From positions 62,001 to 126,000 of the forward strand of contig NZ_JALDAY010000019.1 of NCBI RefSeq assembly GCF_022698165.1: a stretch of DNA of 64,000 bases, read 5' to 3'. Positions within the stretch are counted from its first letter, which is position 1. The number at the start of each line of letters is the position of its first letter. This stretch comes from Streptomyces cylindrosporus (GTDB taxonomy: Bacteria; Actinomycetota; Actinomycetes; Streptomycetales; Streptomycetaceae). Both the position numbers and the translations under genes were made by a program. This document shows positions 43,145 through 51,652 of this stretch, in pieces. A model generated the notes under the pieces. It did no database searches. It had not been told where the DNA came from and was given only the letters and a program-made list of their open reading frames with translations.

Positions 43145-46100
43145 ATGTCAGACGAGCCCTACAGACCGTCCCGCCGCGCCGTACTCTCCACCGGGGCCAC
43201 GCTCCTGGCGAGCTTCGGCCTCGAAGCGGCCCTTCCCACCGAGGCCCTGGCGTCGGATTCCGGCCACCCCGCCGATCTCGCCGCATACCGTCCCGTCACC
43301 GTCTCCTCCACGGACTACGCGCCGACGCCCGCCGAGTTCGCGGTGGACGGGGTCGACTCCGTCGGAGTGCGCGGCACGGGCTGGCGGGCCGCCCCCGGCG
43401 ACCCGCAGTGGATCTCCGTCGACCTCCAGGCGCTGTGCGAGATCGAGTCGCTTCGCCTCACCTTCGAGGCCACGGCCGACGACCCGCCCTACGTCGACGC
43501 CCCCGGCGGCAATCCCCGCAACGACACGACGGGCCAGGAGATCCTCTCCAGCTGCGCCGTCGACTTCGTCGTCGAGACCTCACGGGACCAGCGGACATGG
43601 ACGGCCGTGTACCGCACCGACTCCGGCAAGGGCGGGATCGTCGAGATCAGCCTCCCCAAGCCGGTCACGGCCCGCTGGGTCCGGATGACGGTCCACAAGC
43701 GCTCGAACGCCAACCCCCTCGGCCTCAACGGCCTACAGGTGTACGGCACGTGTCGCACCGCCCGCCCGCACGTCACCGGCTGGACCGACTGGGGCACCCA
43801 CCACCGCACGCCTCCGGCGCTGAAGCTCGCCGCGGACGGCACGGTCCCGCTGGAGTCGGGCTGGGACCTCACCATGGACGACTGGGCGGACGGGGACGGC
43901 GCGGCGCTGTCCAAGTCCGCGGTGGACACGAGCCGTTGGCTGCCCGCCACGGTGCCGGGAACCGTGCTGACCTCACTGGTGGACCAGGGGAAGCTGCCCG
44001 ACCCGGTGTCCGGCTTCAACAACCTCCATGTCCCGGAGGCGCTGTCCCGGCACTCCTGGTGGTACCGGCGGGCCTTCACGCTTCCCAAGGGGATGCGCAC
44101 CGGTTCCGGTCGCCGGGTCTGGCTGGAGTTCGACGGGGTCAACCACAAGGCGGAGGTGTGGTTCAACGGCTCCCGGGTCGGCGATGTCACCTTCCCCTTC
44201 GCGCGTGCCGCCTTCGACGTGACGGATCTGCTCGGCGCCGACGCGCAGGCACTGGCCGTCCGGATCACGCCCATGCCGTTCCCGGGCAGCCCGGGCGACA
44301 AGGGCCCGGCGGGCCTGGCCTTCGTGGACGCCGGCGCGAACATGATGAACCGCAACTCCCCGACGTATCTGGCCTCTTCCGGCTGGGACTGGATGCCCGC
44401 CGTGCGCGACCGGGCGGCTGGCATCTGGAACCACGTCCGGCTGCGCTCGACGGGCGCCGCGGTCCTCGGCGACCCGCGCGTCGACACCCGCCTGCCCGAC
44501 CTGCCCGACACCGGTACGGCCGAGCTGACGATCGTCGTCCCGGTACGCAACGCGGACTCTGCCACCAGGAGCGTCACGGTCACGGCGGCCTTCGACGGCG
44601 TGCGCCTGAGCCGGACCGTGTCCGTCCCCGGCGGCGGGACGGCGGACGTCACCTTCACCCCGGCCGACCACCCCGAACTCCGCCTCCGTGACCCGGAGTT
44701 GTGGTGGCCCAACGGCTACGGCTCCCCCGCCCTGCACGACCTCACCCTCACCGCGTCGGTCGGCGGCGAGCCCAGCGACCGGCGCACGACCCGGTTCGGG
44801 ATACGCCAGTTCGGCTACGAGTACGAGGTCCCGCTGGTCTTCCAGTCGGGCGGCGACGCCTACGCCCAGACGGTGACCTTCGCCCGCAGCAGGGCACGGT
44901 ACGTCCGGGTCATGTGCCGTACCCGGGCGACGAGTTGGGGCTCGTCGATGTGGGCGCTGACGGTCGCCGACGATTCGGCGCCCGACAACGACCTCGCCCT
45001 CCACAAGAAGGCCACGGCCTCCTCGGTCGACGACCCGGCGAACCAGCCGGGCAACGCGACCGACGGCGACCCGGGCACCCGCTGGTCGTCGGCCTTCGAG
45101 GACGACCAGTGGATCGAGGTCGACCTGGAGTCGTCGGTGTCCTTCGACCGGGTGGTGATCACCTGGGAGCGGGCGTACGCGAGGACCTTCACGGTCCAGG
45201 TCTCCGAGGACGGGGACAGCTGGACGGACGCGGCCCAGGTCGACAACACGGCGGTCCCGCTGCCGTTCCGGACGAGTGGTTCCGCGAGCCTGCAGAACGT
45301 GGACTTCCCGGCGCGCACGGCCCGGCACCTCCGGGTCTTCTGCCGTACGAGGGCGACCAGTTGGGGCTCCTCCCTGTGGAGCCTGTCGGTGCTGGACAGC
45401 GCCTCGCCGGACACCGACCTCGCCCTGCACAAGCAGGCCTCGGCGTCCTCGGTCGACGACCCGGGCAACCCGGCCTCGAACGCGACCGACGGCGATCCCG
45501 GCACCCGCTGGTCCTCCGCCTTCGAGGACGACCAGTGGATCCGGGTCGACCTCGGCTCCCCGGTGACCTTCGACCGGGTGGCGCTGCTCTGGGAGACGGC
45601 GTACCCGAAGACGTACACGATCCAGGTCTCGGACGACGGCGAGAGCTGGACGGACGTGAAGTCCGTCGACAACTCGACCGTGCCGCTGAAGATCAGCGTC
45701 AACGGTGTGCGGGTGTTCTGCCGGGGCGGCAACTGGGGCTGGGACGAACTGCTGCGCCGTATGCCGGCCGCACGGATCGACGCGGCGGTGCGGATGCACC
45801 GGGACATGAACTTCACGATGATCCGCAACTGGGTGGGCAGCAGCAACCGCGAGGAGTTCTACGCCAGTTGCGACGAACACGGCCTGCTCGTGTGGAACGA
45901 CTTCCCGAACGCCTGGGCGATGGACCCGCCGGACCACAAGGCCTTCCTCGACCTCGCGCAGGACACCGTGCGCAGGTACCGGATCCATCCCAGCGTGGTC
46001 GTGTGGTGCGGTGCCAACGAGGGGAATCCGCCCGGGCCGGTCGACGACGGGATGCGGGCGGCCGTGCGCGCCGAGGCGCCGGACCTGCTGTACCAGAACA

Positions 46101-47203
46101 ACTCGGCGGGCGGGATCGTCTCCGGTGGCGGGCCCTACGGCTGGGTCGAGCCGGAGCGCTACTCCTCCCCCACCACCTACGGCAGCGGCAGCTTCGGCTT
46201 CCACACCGAGATCGGGATGCCGGTCGTGCCGACGGCCGAGACGATGCGCGCGCTGGTCGGCGACGAACCGGAATGGCCGGTCGGCGGTGCCTGGTACTAC
46301 CACGACTGGAGCACGAGGGGGAACCAGGCGCCGCAGAACTACCGCGCGGCCATAGAGTCTCGGCTCGGCCCTGCCACGGACCTCGCGGACTTCTGCCGCA
46401 AGGCCCAGTTCGTCAACTACGAGAACCACCGCGCCATGTTCGAGGCCTGGAACGCCAACCTGTGGGAGGACGCGAGCGGGCTGATGCTGTGGATGTCCCA
46501 CCCCGCCTGGTACAGCACGGTGTGGCAGACGTACGACTACGACTTCGACGTCAACGGCGCGTACTACGGCGCCCGCAAGGCGAGTGAGCCGGTGCATGTC
46601 CAGGCCGGGGCGACGGACGGGCGGGTGATCGCCGTCAACCACACCCCGAGGGCGATCGAGGGCGCCACGGTCTCGGCGCGCTGCTACGACCTGACCGGCC
46701 GTCAACTCGCTCCCGAGGAGCGCAAGAAGGTCGACATCGCGCCGTCGGCGACCACGAGTGCCTTCACCGTGGACCGGGCGGGGCTGCCGGACTTCCATCT
46801 GCTGCGGGTCGGTCTGACCGACGCGGGCGGCGAGCCGCTGTCGGAGAACACGTACTGGCGCTACCAAGAGCCGGACGACATGCGGGCGTTGAACGACATG
46901 GCACGGACCCGGGTGTCCGTGGAGGTGACCGGGACGAACCGCTCGGGCCCGCGGCACGGTCTCACCGCCCGTCTCCGCAACCGCGGTTCCTCGGTCGCGG
47001 CGATGGTGCGTGTCTCGCTGCGGGACGCGAGGACCGGCCGCCGGGTGCTGCCCGCGCTGTACAGCGACAACTATCTGTGGCTGCTGCCCGGCGAGTCCGG
47101 TCCGCTCAGCGTCTCCTGGCCCGCCGACGTCCCCGGTGCCGCACGGCCGAGGCTCCAGGTGGAGGGCTACAACGTGCCCGTGGCCGGCGCTCAGCCGCGA
47201 TAG
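43145..47203 (+). CDS. Secreted GH2 glycosidase with three F5/8-type C (discoidin) domains, two inserted in the core
   Basis: The 1352-residue protein has a Tat-type signal (SRRAVLSTGATLLASFGLEAALPTEALA). Residues 45-200 are a discoidin/CBM32-type domain, and 215-570 are the GH2 sugar-binding and immunoglobulin-like domains (WLPATVPGTV, ELWWPNGYG, FGIRQFG). Residues about 575-848 are two tandem discoidin-like repeats, and the GH2 barrel then resumes at VNGVRVFCRGGNWGWDELL. The acid/base is Glu959 in CGANEGNPP and the nucleophile Glu1022 in FHTEIGMP. The core resembles exo-beta-glucosaminidase and beta-mannosidase branches of GH2, so the substrate is uncertain. It is divergent from the alpha-galactoside operon and ends 13 bp inside the facing gene. 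Confidence 0.88.
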   Translation: MSDEPYRPSRRAVLSTGATLLASFGLEAALPTEALASDSGHPADLAAYRPVTVSSTDYAPTPAEFAVDGVDSVGVRGTGWRAAPGDPQWISVDLQALCEIESLRLTFEATADDPPYVDAPGGNPRNDTTGQEILSSCAVDFVVETSRDQRTWTAVYRTDSGKGGIVEISLPKPVTARWVRMTVHKRSNANPLGLNGLQVYGTCRTARPHVTGWTDWGTHHRTPPALKLAADGTVPLESGWDLTMDDWADGDGAALSKSAVDTSRWLPATVPGTVLTSLVDQGKLPDPVSGFNNLHVPEALSRHSWWYRRAFTLPKGMRTGSGRRVWLEFDGVNHKAEVWFNGSRVGDVTFPFARAAFDVTDLLGADAQALAVRITPMPFPGSPGDKGPAGLAFVDAGANMMNRNSPTYLASSGWDWMPAVRDRAAGIWNHVRLRSTGAAVLGDPRVDTRLPDLPDTGTAELTIVVPVRNADSATRSVTVTAAFDGVRLSRTVSVPGGGTADVTFTPADHPELRLRDPELWWPNGYGSPALHDLTLTASVGGEPSDRRTTRFGIRQFGYEYEVPLVFQSGGDAYAQTVTFARSRARYVRVMCRTRATSWGSSMWALTVADDSAPDNDLALHKKATASSVDDPANQPGNATDGDPGTRWSSAFEDDQWIEVDLESSVSFDRVVITWERAYARTFTVQVSEDGDSWTDAAQVDNTAVPLPFRTSGSASLQNVDFPARTARHLRVFCRTRATSWGSSLWSLSVLDSASPDTDLALHKQASASSVDDPGNPASNATDGDPGTRWSSAFEDDQWIRVDLGSPVTFDRVALLWETAYPKTYTIQVSDDGESWTDVKSVDNSTVPLKISVNGVRVFCRGGNWGWDELLRRMPAARIDAAVRMHRDMNFTMIRNWVGSSNREEFYASCDEHGLLVWNDFPNAWAMDPPDHKAFLDLAQDTVRRYRIHPSVVVWCGANEGNPPGPVDDGMRAAVRAEAPDLLYQNNSAGGIVSGGGPYGWVEPERYSSPTTYGSGSFGFHTEIGMPVVPTAETMRALVGDEPEWPVGGAWYYHDWSTRGNQAPQNYRAAIESRLGPATDLADFCRKAQFVNYENHRAMFEAWNANLWEDASGLMLWMSHPAWYSTVWQTYDYDFDVNGAYYGARKASEPVHVQAGATDGRVIAVNHTPRAIEGATVSARCYDLTGRQLAPEERKKVDIAPSATTSAFTVDRAGLPDFHLLRVGLTDAGGEPLSENTYWRYQEPDDMRALNDMARTRVSVEVTGTNRSGPRHGLTARLRNRGSSVAAMVRVSLRDARTGRRVLPALYSDNYLWLLPGESGPLSVSWPADVPGAARPRLQVEGYNVPVAGAQPR
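44868..45688 (+). repeat. Tandem duplication of a 132-codon discoidin unit
   Basis: Unit 1 (44868-45262) and unit 2 (45293-45688) each encode about 132 residues and are joined by a 10-codon linker. Shared landmarks are CRTRATSWGSS, DLALHK, NATDGDPGTRWSSAFEDD and SWTD. They replace the short loop that normally joins the GH2 immunoglobulin-like domain to the barrel. Confidence 0.85.
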
Positions 47204-48471
47204 GGGCGGTCGATGTAGACGAGAGCGTCGCCGACGGCCCGTTCGGTCGTCCCGCTCGGCCGGTTGACCAGGTCGCCCCGTACCGACATGGTCGTGGATC
47301 CGCCGCCGTCGAGGTTCACCGCGTCGCGCAGGCCCAGCGCGGCGGCGACGGCGGCGGTCTCGTCCATCGTGGTGCCGACGCTGGTGGTCATCCGGCCGTC
47401 GATCGTCGCGAGGACGATCCTGCCGGTCGCGGTGGTGCCGGCGATGGTGCGCGGGTTGCGGTCGAAGAAGCTGCCGGTGCCGGCCGGTACGACGATCCGG
47501 CCGTCCCTGGTGAGCCGGTAGCGGCCGTTGACCCCGAACAGGCCCGTGCGCGCCGGGAGTTGCCTGCCGTGCTCGTCGGTAAGGACGGACCGGGTGCTGA
47601 CACACCCCTGGCCGGCCACCTTCAGCAGGGTCGCCGCCTGCTGTCCGGTGGCCTGGAGCGAGGTCTGCCCGGCCGTGAGCGCGGTCCCGCGTTCCGTCGC
47701 CGTGCGCACCACGCAGCCGCGCCGGTCGAGGACGACCTCGACGCCGGCGCCCGAGGGCGTGGCGGCGGCGAACTCGGGCGTGAACTCGACGACATCGCCG
47801 GGCACGGTGCACTGCGTCGGGTCGGACAGCGCGGCGCAGGCGTCCGGGACGACGGGCGGATGGTCGACGTACTGCAGCGGGAGCGTGGCACCGGTGTGCC
47901 GGTTGCGGATGCTGCCGGTCCAGCTCAGGGGGCCCATCAGGGTCCTGCCGCTGCGGGCGTCCACGACGAGGTCGGTCTCGGCCGGGTCCTGGGTGGGCTC
48001 GCTGAGGAGCCGGCCGCCGTACAGGCCGAGGCCCACCGGGTCGCCGGGGTACTGGGCGCTGGCCGTGAAGGTGAAGAAGGAGGCGTTGACTCCGGCGAGG
48101 GCTCCGGAGGAGCGCACGAGGTCGGTGGTCTTCTCGACCCCGGCCAGGTCCGGGCCGTACGTCGCCTCCAGGTGGCCGTGGGCCTTCCTCGGGTCGACCG
48201 TGAGGACGTTGACCACCCAGGGGCCGCGGGTGGTGGTGTTGATCTGGTCGGCGGGGGCCGGTTCGGTTCCGCGGACGATCCGGGTCAATGTGACGCCGTC
48301 GGTGAGGACTTGGCTGCTGCGGGTCTCCGTGAGGTCCGGGTCGCCCAGCGGCAGGGCCGGGCCGGAGGCGGCCGACGCGTGGCCGGTCGGGGCGAGTACG
48401 AGGGTGAGCGCGGCGACCGTCGTGGCGGCTGCGCGTACGATCCGGGTTCTGTGGCGGGTCTTGGACGTCAT
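47191..48471 (-). CDS. Secreted phosphodiester glycosidase family protein (NAGPA-like)
   Basis: The 426-residue protein has a basic N-terminus and a signal peptide (VRAAATTVAALTLVLAPTGHASAA). The phosphodiester glycosidase domain is recognisable by GALAGVNASFFTF, RTGLFGVNGRYRL and the C-terminal DAVNLDGGGSTTMSVRGDLVNRPSG. Family members cleave sugar-phosphodiester bonds, as in the mammalian uncovering enzyme, and bacterial ones are proposed to act on wall teichoic acids or capsules. It has a relative at 49052. A perfect dyad covers its ribosome-binding region. It overlaps the GH2 gene end by 13 bp. Confidence 0.85.
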   Translation of the reverse strand: MTSKTRHRTRIVRAAATTVAALTLVLAPTGHASAASGPALPLGDPDLTETRSSQVLTDGVTLTRIVRGTEPAPADQINTTTRGPWVVNVLTVDPRKAHGHLEATYGPDLAGVEKTTDLVRSSGALAGVNASFFTFTASAQYPGDPVGLGLYGGRLLSEPTQDPAETDLVVDARSGRTLMGPLSWTGSIRNRHTGATLPLQYVDHPPVVPDACAALSDPTQCTVPGDVVEFTPEFAAATPSGAGVEVVLDRRGCVVRTATERGTALTAGQTSLQATGQQAATLLKVAGQGCVSTRSVLTDEHGRQLPARTGLFGVNGRYRLTRDGRIVVPAGTGSFFDRNPRTIAGTTATGRIVLATIDGRMTTSVGTTMDETAAVAAALGLRDAVNLDGGGSTTMSVRGDLVNRPSGTTERAVGDALVYIDRPYRG

Positions 48472-48473
48472 GC

Positions 48474-48488
48474 CCGAGAGCCTCTCGG
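48474..48488. promoter_or_regulatory. Perfect dyad over the ribosome-binding region
   Basis: CCGAGAG-C-CTCTCGG lies 2 bases before the ATG of the phosphodiester glycosidase gene. In mRNA the stem would pair the GAGAGG that serves as Shine-Dalgarno site. It may be an operator or a translational block. Confidence 0.4.
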
Positions 48489-48616
48489 CCGCCCAAGAAC
48501 CGCCGCCACCGTGGCAGTTGAGCCACCGGCGACGGCCGCATTAACAGTCCGGCCGCGCCGACGTCCGGGTGAGCCGTGCAACCTCCTCGCAACCCTGGTC
48601 GTGCTGCCCTGGAGGC

Positions 48617-48976
48617 ATGTATGAGGAGACTCCGCGCGTCGAACTCACCCCCGCCGCCGCCGACCTGCTGCGCGCCCTCCGGGCGACGCACGGCCCGCTG
48701 ATGTTCCACCAGTCCGGCGGCTGCTGCGACGGCAGCGCGCCCATGTGCTATCCGGAGGGCGAGTTCCGTACCGGCGGCTCGGACGTGCTGCTCGCGGAGC
48801 TGCAGGTCGAGGGGGTGCCGGAGCCGGTGACCTTCTGGATGTCGCGCAGCCAGTACGAGGTGTGGAGCCACACGCGGCTGATCGTGGACGTCGTACCAGG
48901 TCGTGGGAGCGGCTTCTCCCTGGAGGCACCCGAGGGGGTGCGTTTTCTCACTCGTTCTCGCGTAGTCGACGTGTAG
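48617..48976 (+). CDS. DUF779 domain protein
   Basis: The 119-residue protein matches the DUF779 pattern: ELTPAAADLLRALRATHGPLMFHQSGGCCDGSAPMCYP, FWMSRSQYEVW, VDVVPGRGSGFSLEAPEGVRFLTRSR. The conserved GGCCDG and MCYP cysteines suggest metal binding or redox chemistry. Genes for this family usually sit beside aldehyde dehydrogenase or alcohol dehydrogenase genes. Here none is adjacent, which is unusual. ATG 48617 has GGAGG only one base upstream, so translation may be weak or start differently. Function is not established. Confidence 0.82.
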   Translation: MYEETPRVELTPAAADLLRALRATHGPLMFHQSGGCCDGSAPMCYPEGEFRTGGSDVLLAELQVEGVPEPVTFWMSRSQYEVWSHTRLIVDVVPGRGSGFSLEAPEGVRFLTRSRVVDV

Positions 48977-49051
48977 GCACTGCGGCGGTCATCGCCGTCT
49001 GGTGCACTTCCCCTGAGATTTGGGACAGTTGACGAGACCTCAGGGGGGACT

Positions 49052-50308
49052 GTGACGCGGCGTCAGAAGCGTTTCGCACCCGGCAGATCCGGTAGATCCG
49101 GCAGAACCGTACTCTCGTTCGTCACGGCATTCGGCGCGCTGGCCGGTGCGGCCCTGGTGGGGGCGGCACCGGCCGGCGGCGTACCCATGGCCACCACGGT
49201 CGCGGCGGGCGTGACCTACCAGCAGTTCGACATACAGGGCGCGAAGGGTCCGACCCACGCCCATCTGCTCACCGTCGACCTGCGCAATACGCACGTACGC
49301 CTCGACCTGCTGTATCCGGGCGCGGTGGCCGCCCGGGCCGCGGTCTCCAAGCTGGCGACCGCGCAGGGCGCCGTCGCGGGCATCAACGGTGACTTCTTCA
49401 ACATCACCGAGACCCAGCACCCGGGCGTCGAGGCCACCGGCTCCACGGACGGGCCGGCGATCGCGAGCGGGCGCGCGCTGAAGGGGGCCGTGCCCGACGG
49501 GCAGCGCTTCGGTCCGTCGCTGCCGCCCGGCACGACCACCAAGGACGTGCTCGGCGTCGGCACCGACCGCAGGGCCCGGCTCGACAGCCTGGCCCTGACC
49601 GGCTCGGTGCGCACGCCGGTCGGGCGGCTGCCGCTGGGCGGGTTCAACCAGTACGCGCTGCCGGTGGGCTCGGTCGGCGCGTTCACCTCGGACTGGGGCA
49701 GCGTCTCCCGGGTCCGCGCCACCTGCGGCACGGACACCGACCGGGCCGCGCCGTGCAGTACGGACACGTACGAGGTGACGGTCCGCGGCGGCCGGGTGGT
49801 GTCGACGTCCGCCACTCCGGGCAAGGGCGCGATCGCGGCCGGGACCACCGTCCTCGTCGGCCGGGAGGCGGGCGCACAGAAGCTGCGGAAGTTCGTCAAG
49901 GGCGAGCCGGTGAAGGTGTCGCAGCGGCTCGTGGCGGCCAGGTCCGGGATCCCGTACCGCTTCGCGCTCGGCGGCTACCCGGTATTGAGGGGCGGTCAGC
50001 CGCTGGCCGGGCTGGACAACAACACCGCGGCCGTGCGGACGGCCGTCGGCATCGCGGACGGCGGGAAGCGGCTGCTGCTGTTCGCGCTGGACGGTGCGCC
50101 CGCCTACCGCACCGGGCTGACGATCGCCGAAGTCGCCGCCGAGATGAAGGCGTTGGGCTCGACGGACGCCTTCAGCCTGGACGGCGGCGGCTCCACCACG
50201 CTGGTCGCCCGAGCGCCCGGCACGAGCACCGTGACCGTGCGCAACCACCCGTCGGGCGACGCGGAACGCCCCGTGCCGAACGGCATCGGGGTGTTCGTCA
50301 CGTCCTGA
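49052..50308 (+). CDS. Second secreted phosphodiester glycosidase family protein (NAGPA-like)
   Basis: The 418-residue protein starts at GTG 49052 after AGGGGGGAC, with an arginine-rich N-terminus and a signal sequence (VLSFVTAFGALAGAALVGAAPAGG). The catalytic domain has GAVAGINGDFFNI, NNTAAVRTAVGI and DAFSLDGGGSTTLVARAPG, equivalent to the motifs of the gene at 47191. It probably hydrolyses a glycosyl phosphodiester outside the cell. The first 30 codons hold a short imperfect DNA repeat (agatccggtagatccggcag), giving GRSGRSGR. It faces away from its relative, with DUF779 between them. Confidence 0.85.
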   Translation: MTRRQKRFAPGRSGRSGRTVLSFVTAFGALAGAALVGAAPAGGVPMATTVAAGVTYQQFDIQGAKGPTHAHLLTVDLRNTHVRLDLLYPGAVAARAAVSKLATAQGAVAGINGDFFNITETQHPGVEATGSTDGPAIASGRALKGAVPDGQRFGPSLPPGTTTKDVLGVGTDRRARLDSLALTGSVRTPVGRLPLGGFNQYALPVGSVGAFTSDWGSVSRVRATCGTDTDRAAPCSTDTYEVTVRGGRVVSTSATPGKGAIAAGTTVLVGREAGAQKLRKFVKGEPVKVSQRLVAARSGIPYRFALGGYPVLRGGQPLAGLDNNTAAVRTAVGIADGGKRLLLFALDGAPAYRTGLTIAEVAAEMKALGSTDAFSLDGGGSTTLVARAPGTSTVTVRNHPSGDAERPVPNGIGVFVTS

Positions 50309-50320
50309 CCGCGGCCGGCC

Positions 50321-50515
50321 TCATGGATGCAGACTGCTGACGATGTCGGCGGTCGCCGTGAGGCCGCTGTGGATGGTGGGCGCCATGCTCGTGCCGGCCA
50401 TGAAGAAGCCGAGCAGGGCGCACACCAGGGCGTGCGAGACCTTGAGCCCGCCGTTGCGCATGAAGATCACCGCCAGGATCAGGAGCAGCAGCACCACAGA
50501 GATGGAAATCGCCAT
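50321..50515 (-). CDS. Small single-pass or hairpin membrane protein (64 aa), function unknown
   Basis: ATG 50515 has an excellent GGAGGAGG site 6 bases upstream. The 64 residues read MAISISVVLLLLILAVIF (membrane helix), then MRNGGLKVSHALVCALLGFFMAGTSMAP (second hydrophobic stretch) and a short polar tail. The pattern of a helix followed by RNGGLKVSHALVCALLGF looks conserved-type rather than random, and I believe similar small proteins occur in other streptomycetes, but I cannot name a family. It lies alone between the secreted enzyme genes, converging on the NAGPA-like gene with 12 bp between stops. Confidence 0.7.
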   Translation of the reverse strand: MAISISVVLLLLILAVIFMRNGGLKVSHALVCALLGFFMAGTSMAPTIHSGLTATADIVSSLHP

Positions 50516-50617
50516 CGTCAACCTCCTCCGCCACGCCCGTTTCGCGGCGTTCGGCCGCAAGTGTGGCGTAGCGGAGGGGTGCTTCGGGTCGCTGACCTGT
50601 CCCCCGAACGTGTGGTT

Positions 50618-51481
50618 CTACGCCGCCTTGTGGGCGTCCAGGAACGCCTCCAGGCCTGCCAGGTCGTCGGTGTTGAAGTAGTCCACGTCCGCGGCGAGCA
50701 GCTCGGTCCACAGCGCGTCGCGGGCCGGTCCTGCCAGGTCGGGGGTGTTCCAGAAGCGCACCTGCTGCCCCCGCTTGTGCGCCTCGCCGATGATGGCGCG
50801 CAGCTTCTGCCGCTCGGCGTCGGGGAAGGCGCCCTCGCCCAGCCAGGTGAAGTTCAGCTGCCAGTTGTCGCTGATCAGCGGGATGAAGGAGGCGGGCGCC
50901 GAGGAGCCGAGGTCGGTGAGCCGGCCGTCGTAGAAGGCGCGCCGCACGGTCTGCGCCTCCATCGGGACACGGGCGGCACGGTCGCCGGAGATCACGTTGG
51001 TGACGGCGCCCGGGTGCACCCGGCCGTGGACGTAGGTCGTGAACAGGTGCTTGTAGCGCTGGAGATGGCGGTCCAGCTCCAGGTAGGTGGACGAGCCCTC
51101 GGTCTTGATGTCGATCAGCAGCTGCAACGGACGCCGGTAACCCCGGTACACGGAGCCGTGGTTGGCCTTGACAATCCGGGACAGCGGGTCGAGGTAGAGG
51201 GACTCCAGGGTGCGGGTCGGGTCGAGGTCGTCGACCGTGTGGCCGATGAGGAGCTGGTCGCCGACGAGGAAGATGTCGGCCTCGACGCTGCCGAAGCGGT
51301 GGTCGAGGGCGTCGAAGAGCGGGCGGGGATGCTCGTAGTCGTTGTGGGCGTGGGCGCGCCACAACGGGCGGGGCCGGTGCTTCTGTTCGCTCGCGAAGGC
51401 GCTGCCCGCGGGCGGGGCGAGCACGACCGCGGCGGCTGCGCCGAGGGTGGTGAGGGCTCTGCGGCGGGTGACGATCGACAT
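50618..51481 (-). CDS. Secreted glycerophosphodiester phosphodiesterase/PI-PLC-like protein
   Basis: The 287-residue protein starts at ATG 51481 with GGGAGG 6 bases upstream and has a Tat signal (TRRRALTTLGAAAAVVLAPPAGSAFA). The barrel motif RAHAHNDYEHPRPLFDALDHRFGSVEADIFLV supplies the catalytic histidine and acidic residues of the PLC/GDPD superfamily, and LLIGHTVDD the second histidine. Likely substrates are glycerophosphodiesters or teichoic-acid-like polymers. It is the third phosphodiester-acting secreted protein in 4 kb. It lies just downstream of the terminator of the acyl-CoA dehydrogenase operon. Confidence 0.85.
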   Translation of the reverse strand: MSIVTRRRALTTLGAAAAVVLAPPAGSAFASEQKHRPRPLWRAHAHNDYEHPRPLFDALDHRFGSVEADIFLVGDQLLIGHTVDDLDPTRTLESLYLDPLSRIVKANHGSVYRGYRRPLQLLIDIKTEGSSTYLELDRHLQRYKHLFTTYVHGRVHPGAVTNVISGDRAARVPMEAQTVRRAFYDGRLTDLGSSAPASFIPLISDNWQLNFTWLGEGAFPDAERQKLRAIIGEAHKRGQQVRFWNTPDLAGPARDALWTELLAADVDYFNTDDLAGLEAFLDAHKAA

Positions 51482-51613
51482 GCGCTGCCTCCCTGTGGGG
51501 CGGGTCGGAACCACAGGGAGTATGAGGCCGGACAAGCACCGATGAACCTGTACATGCCAGGAGTTGGCCGGACTGCCGTCGCTCGTTCACTCCTTCGGCG
51601 CGGGCGCACGAAA

Positions 51614-51639
51614 AAGCCCGCCCCAGGTGGGGCGGGCTT
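51614..51639 (-). terminator. Intrinsic terminator of the acyl-CoA dehydrogenase operon
   Basis: AAGCCCGCCCC and GGGGCGGGCTT form a perfect 11-bp stem with a four-base loop. On the minus strand the stem is followed by a run of five T residues, the classical intrinsic terminator form, 14 bases after the stop codon at 51653. Confidence 0.9.
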
Positions 51640-51652
51640 CATCGGGTGAACG

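Noticed and set aside
43973..48871. 1632-codon open frame on the minus strand opposite the GH2 gene
   Set aside because: It runs through two unrelated genes and the intergenic gap, and its composition (Arg, Gly, Val, His) is that of an antisense frame.
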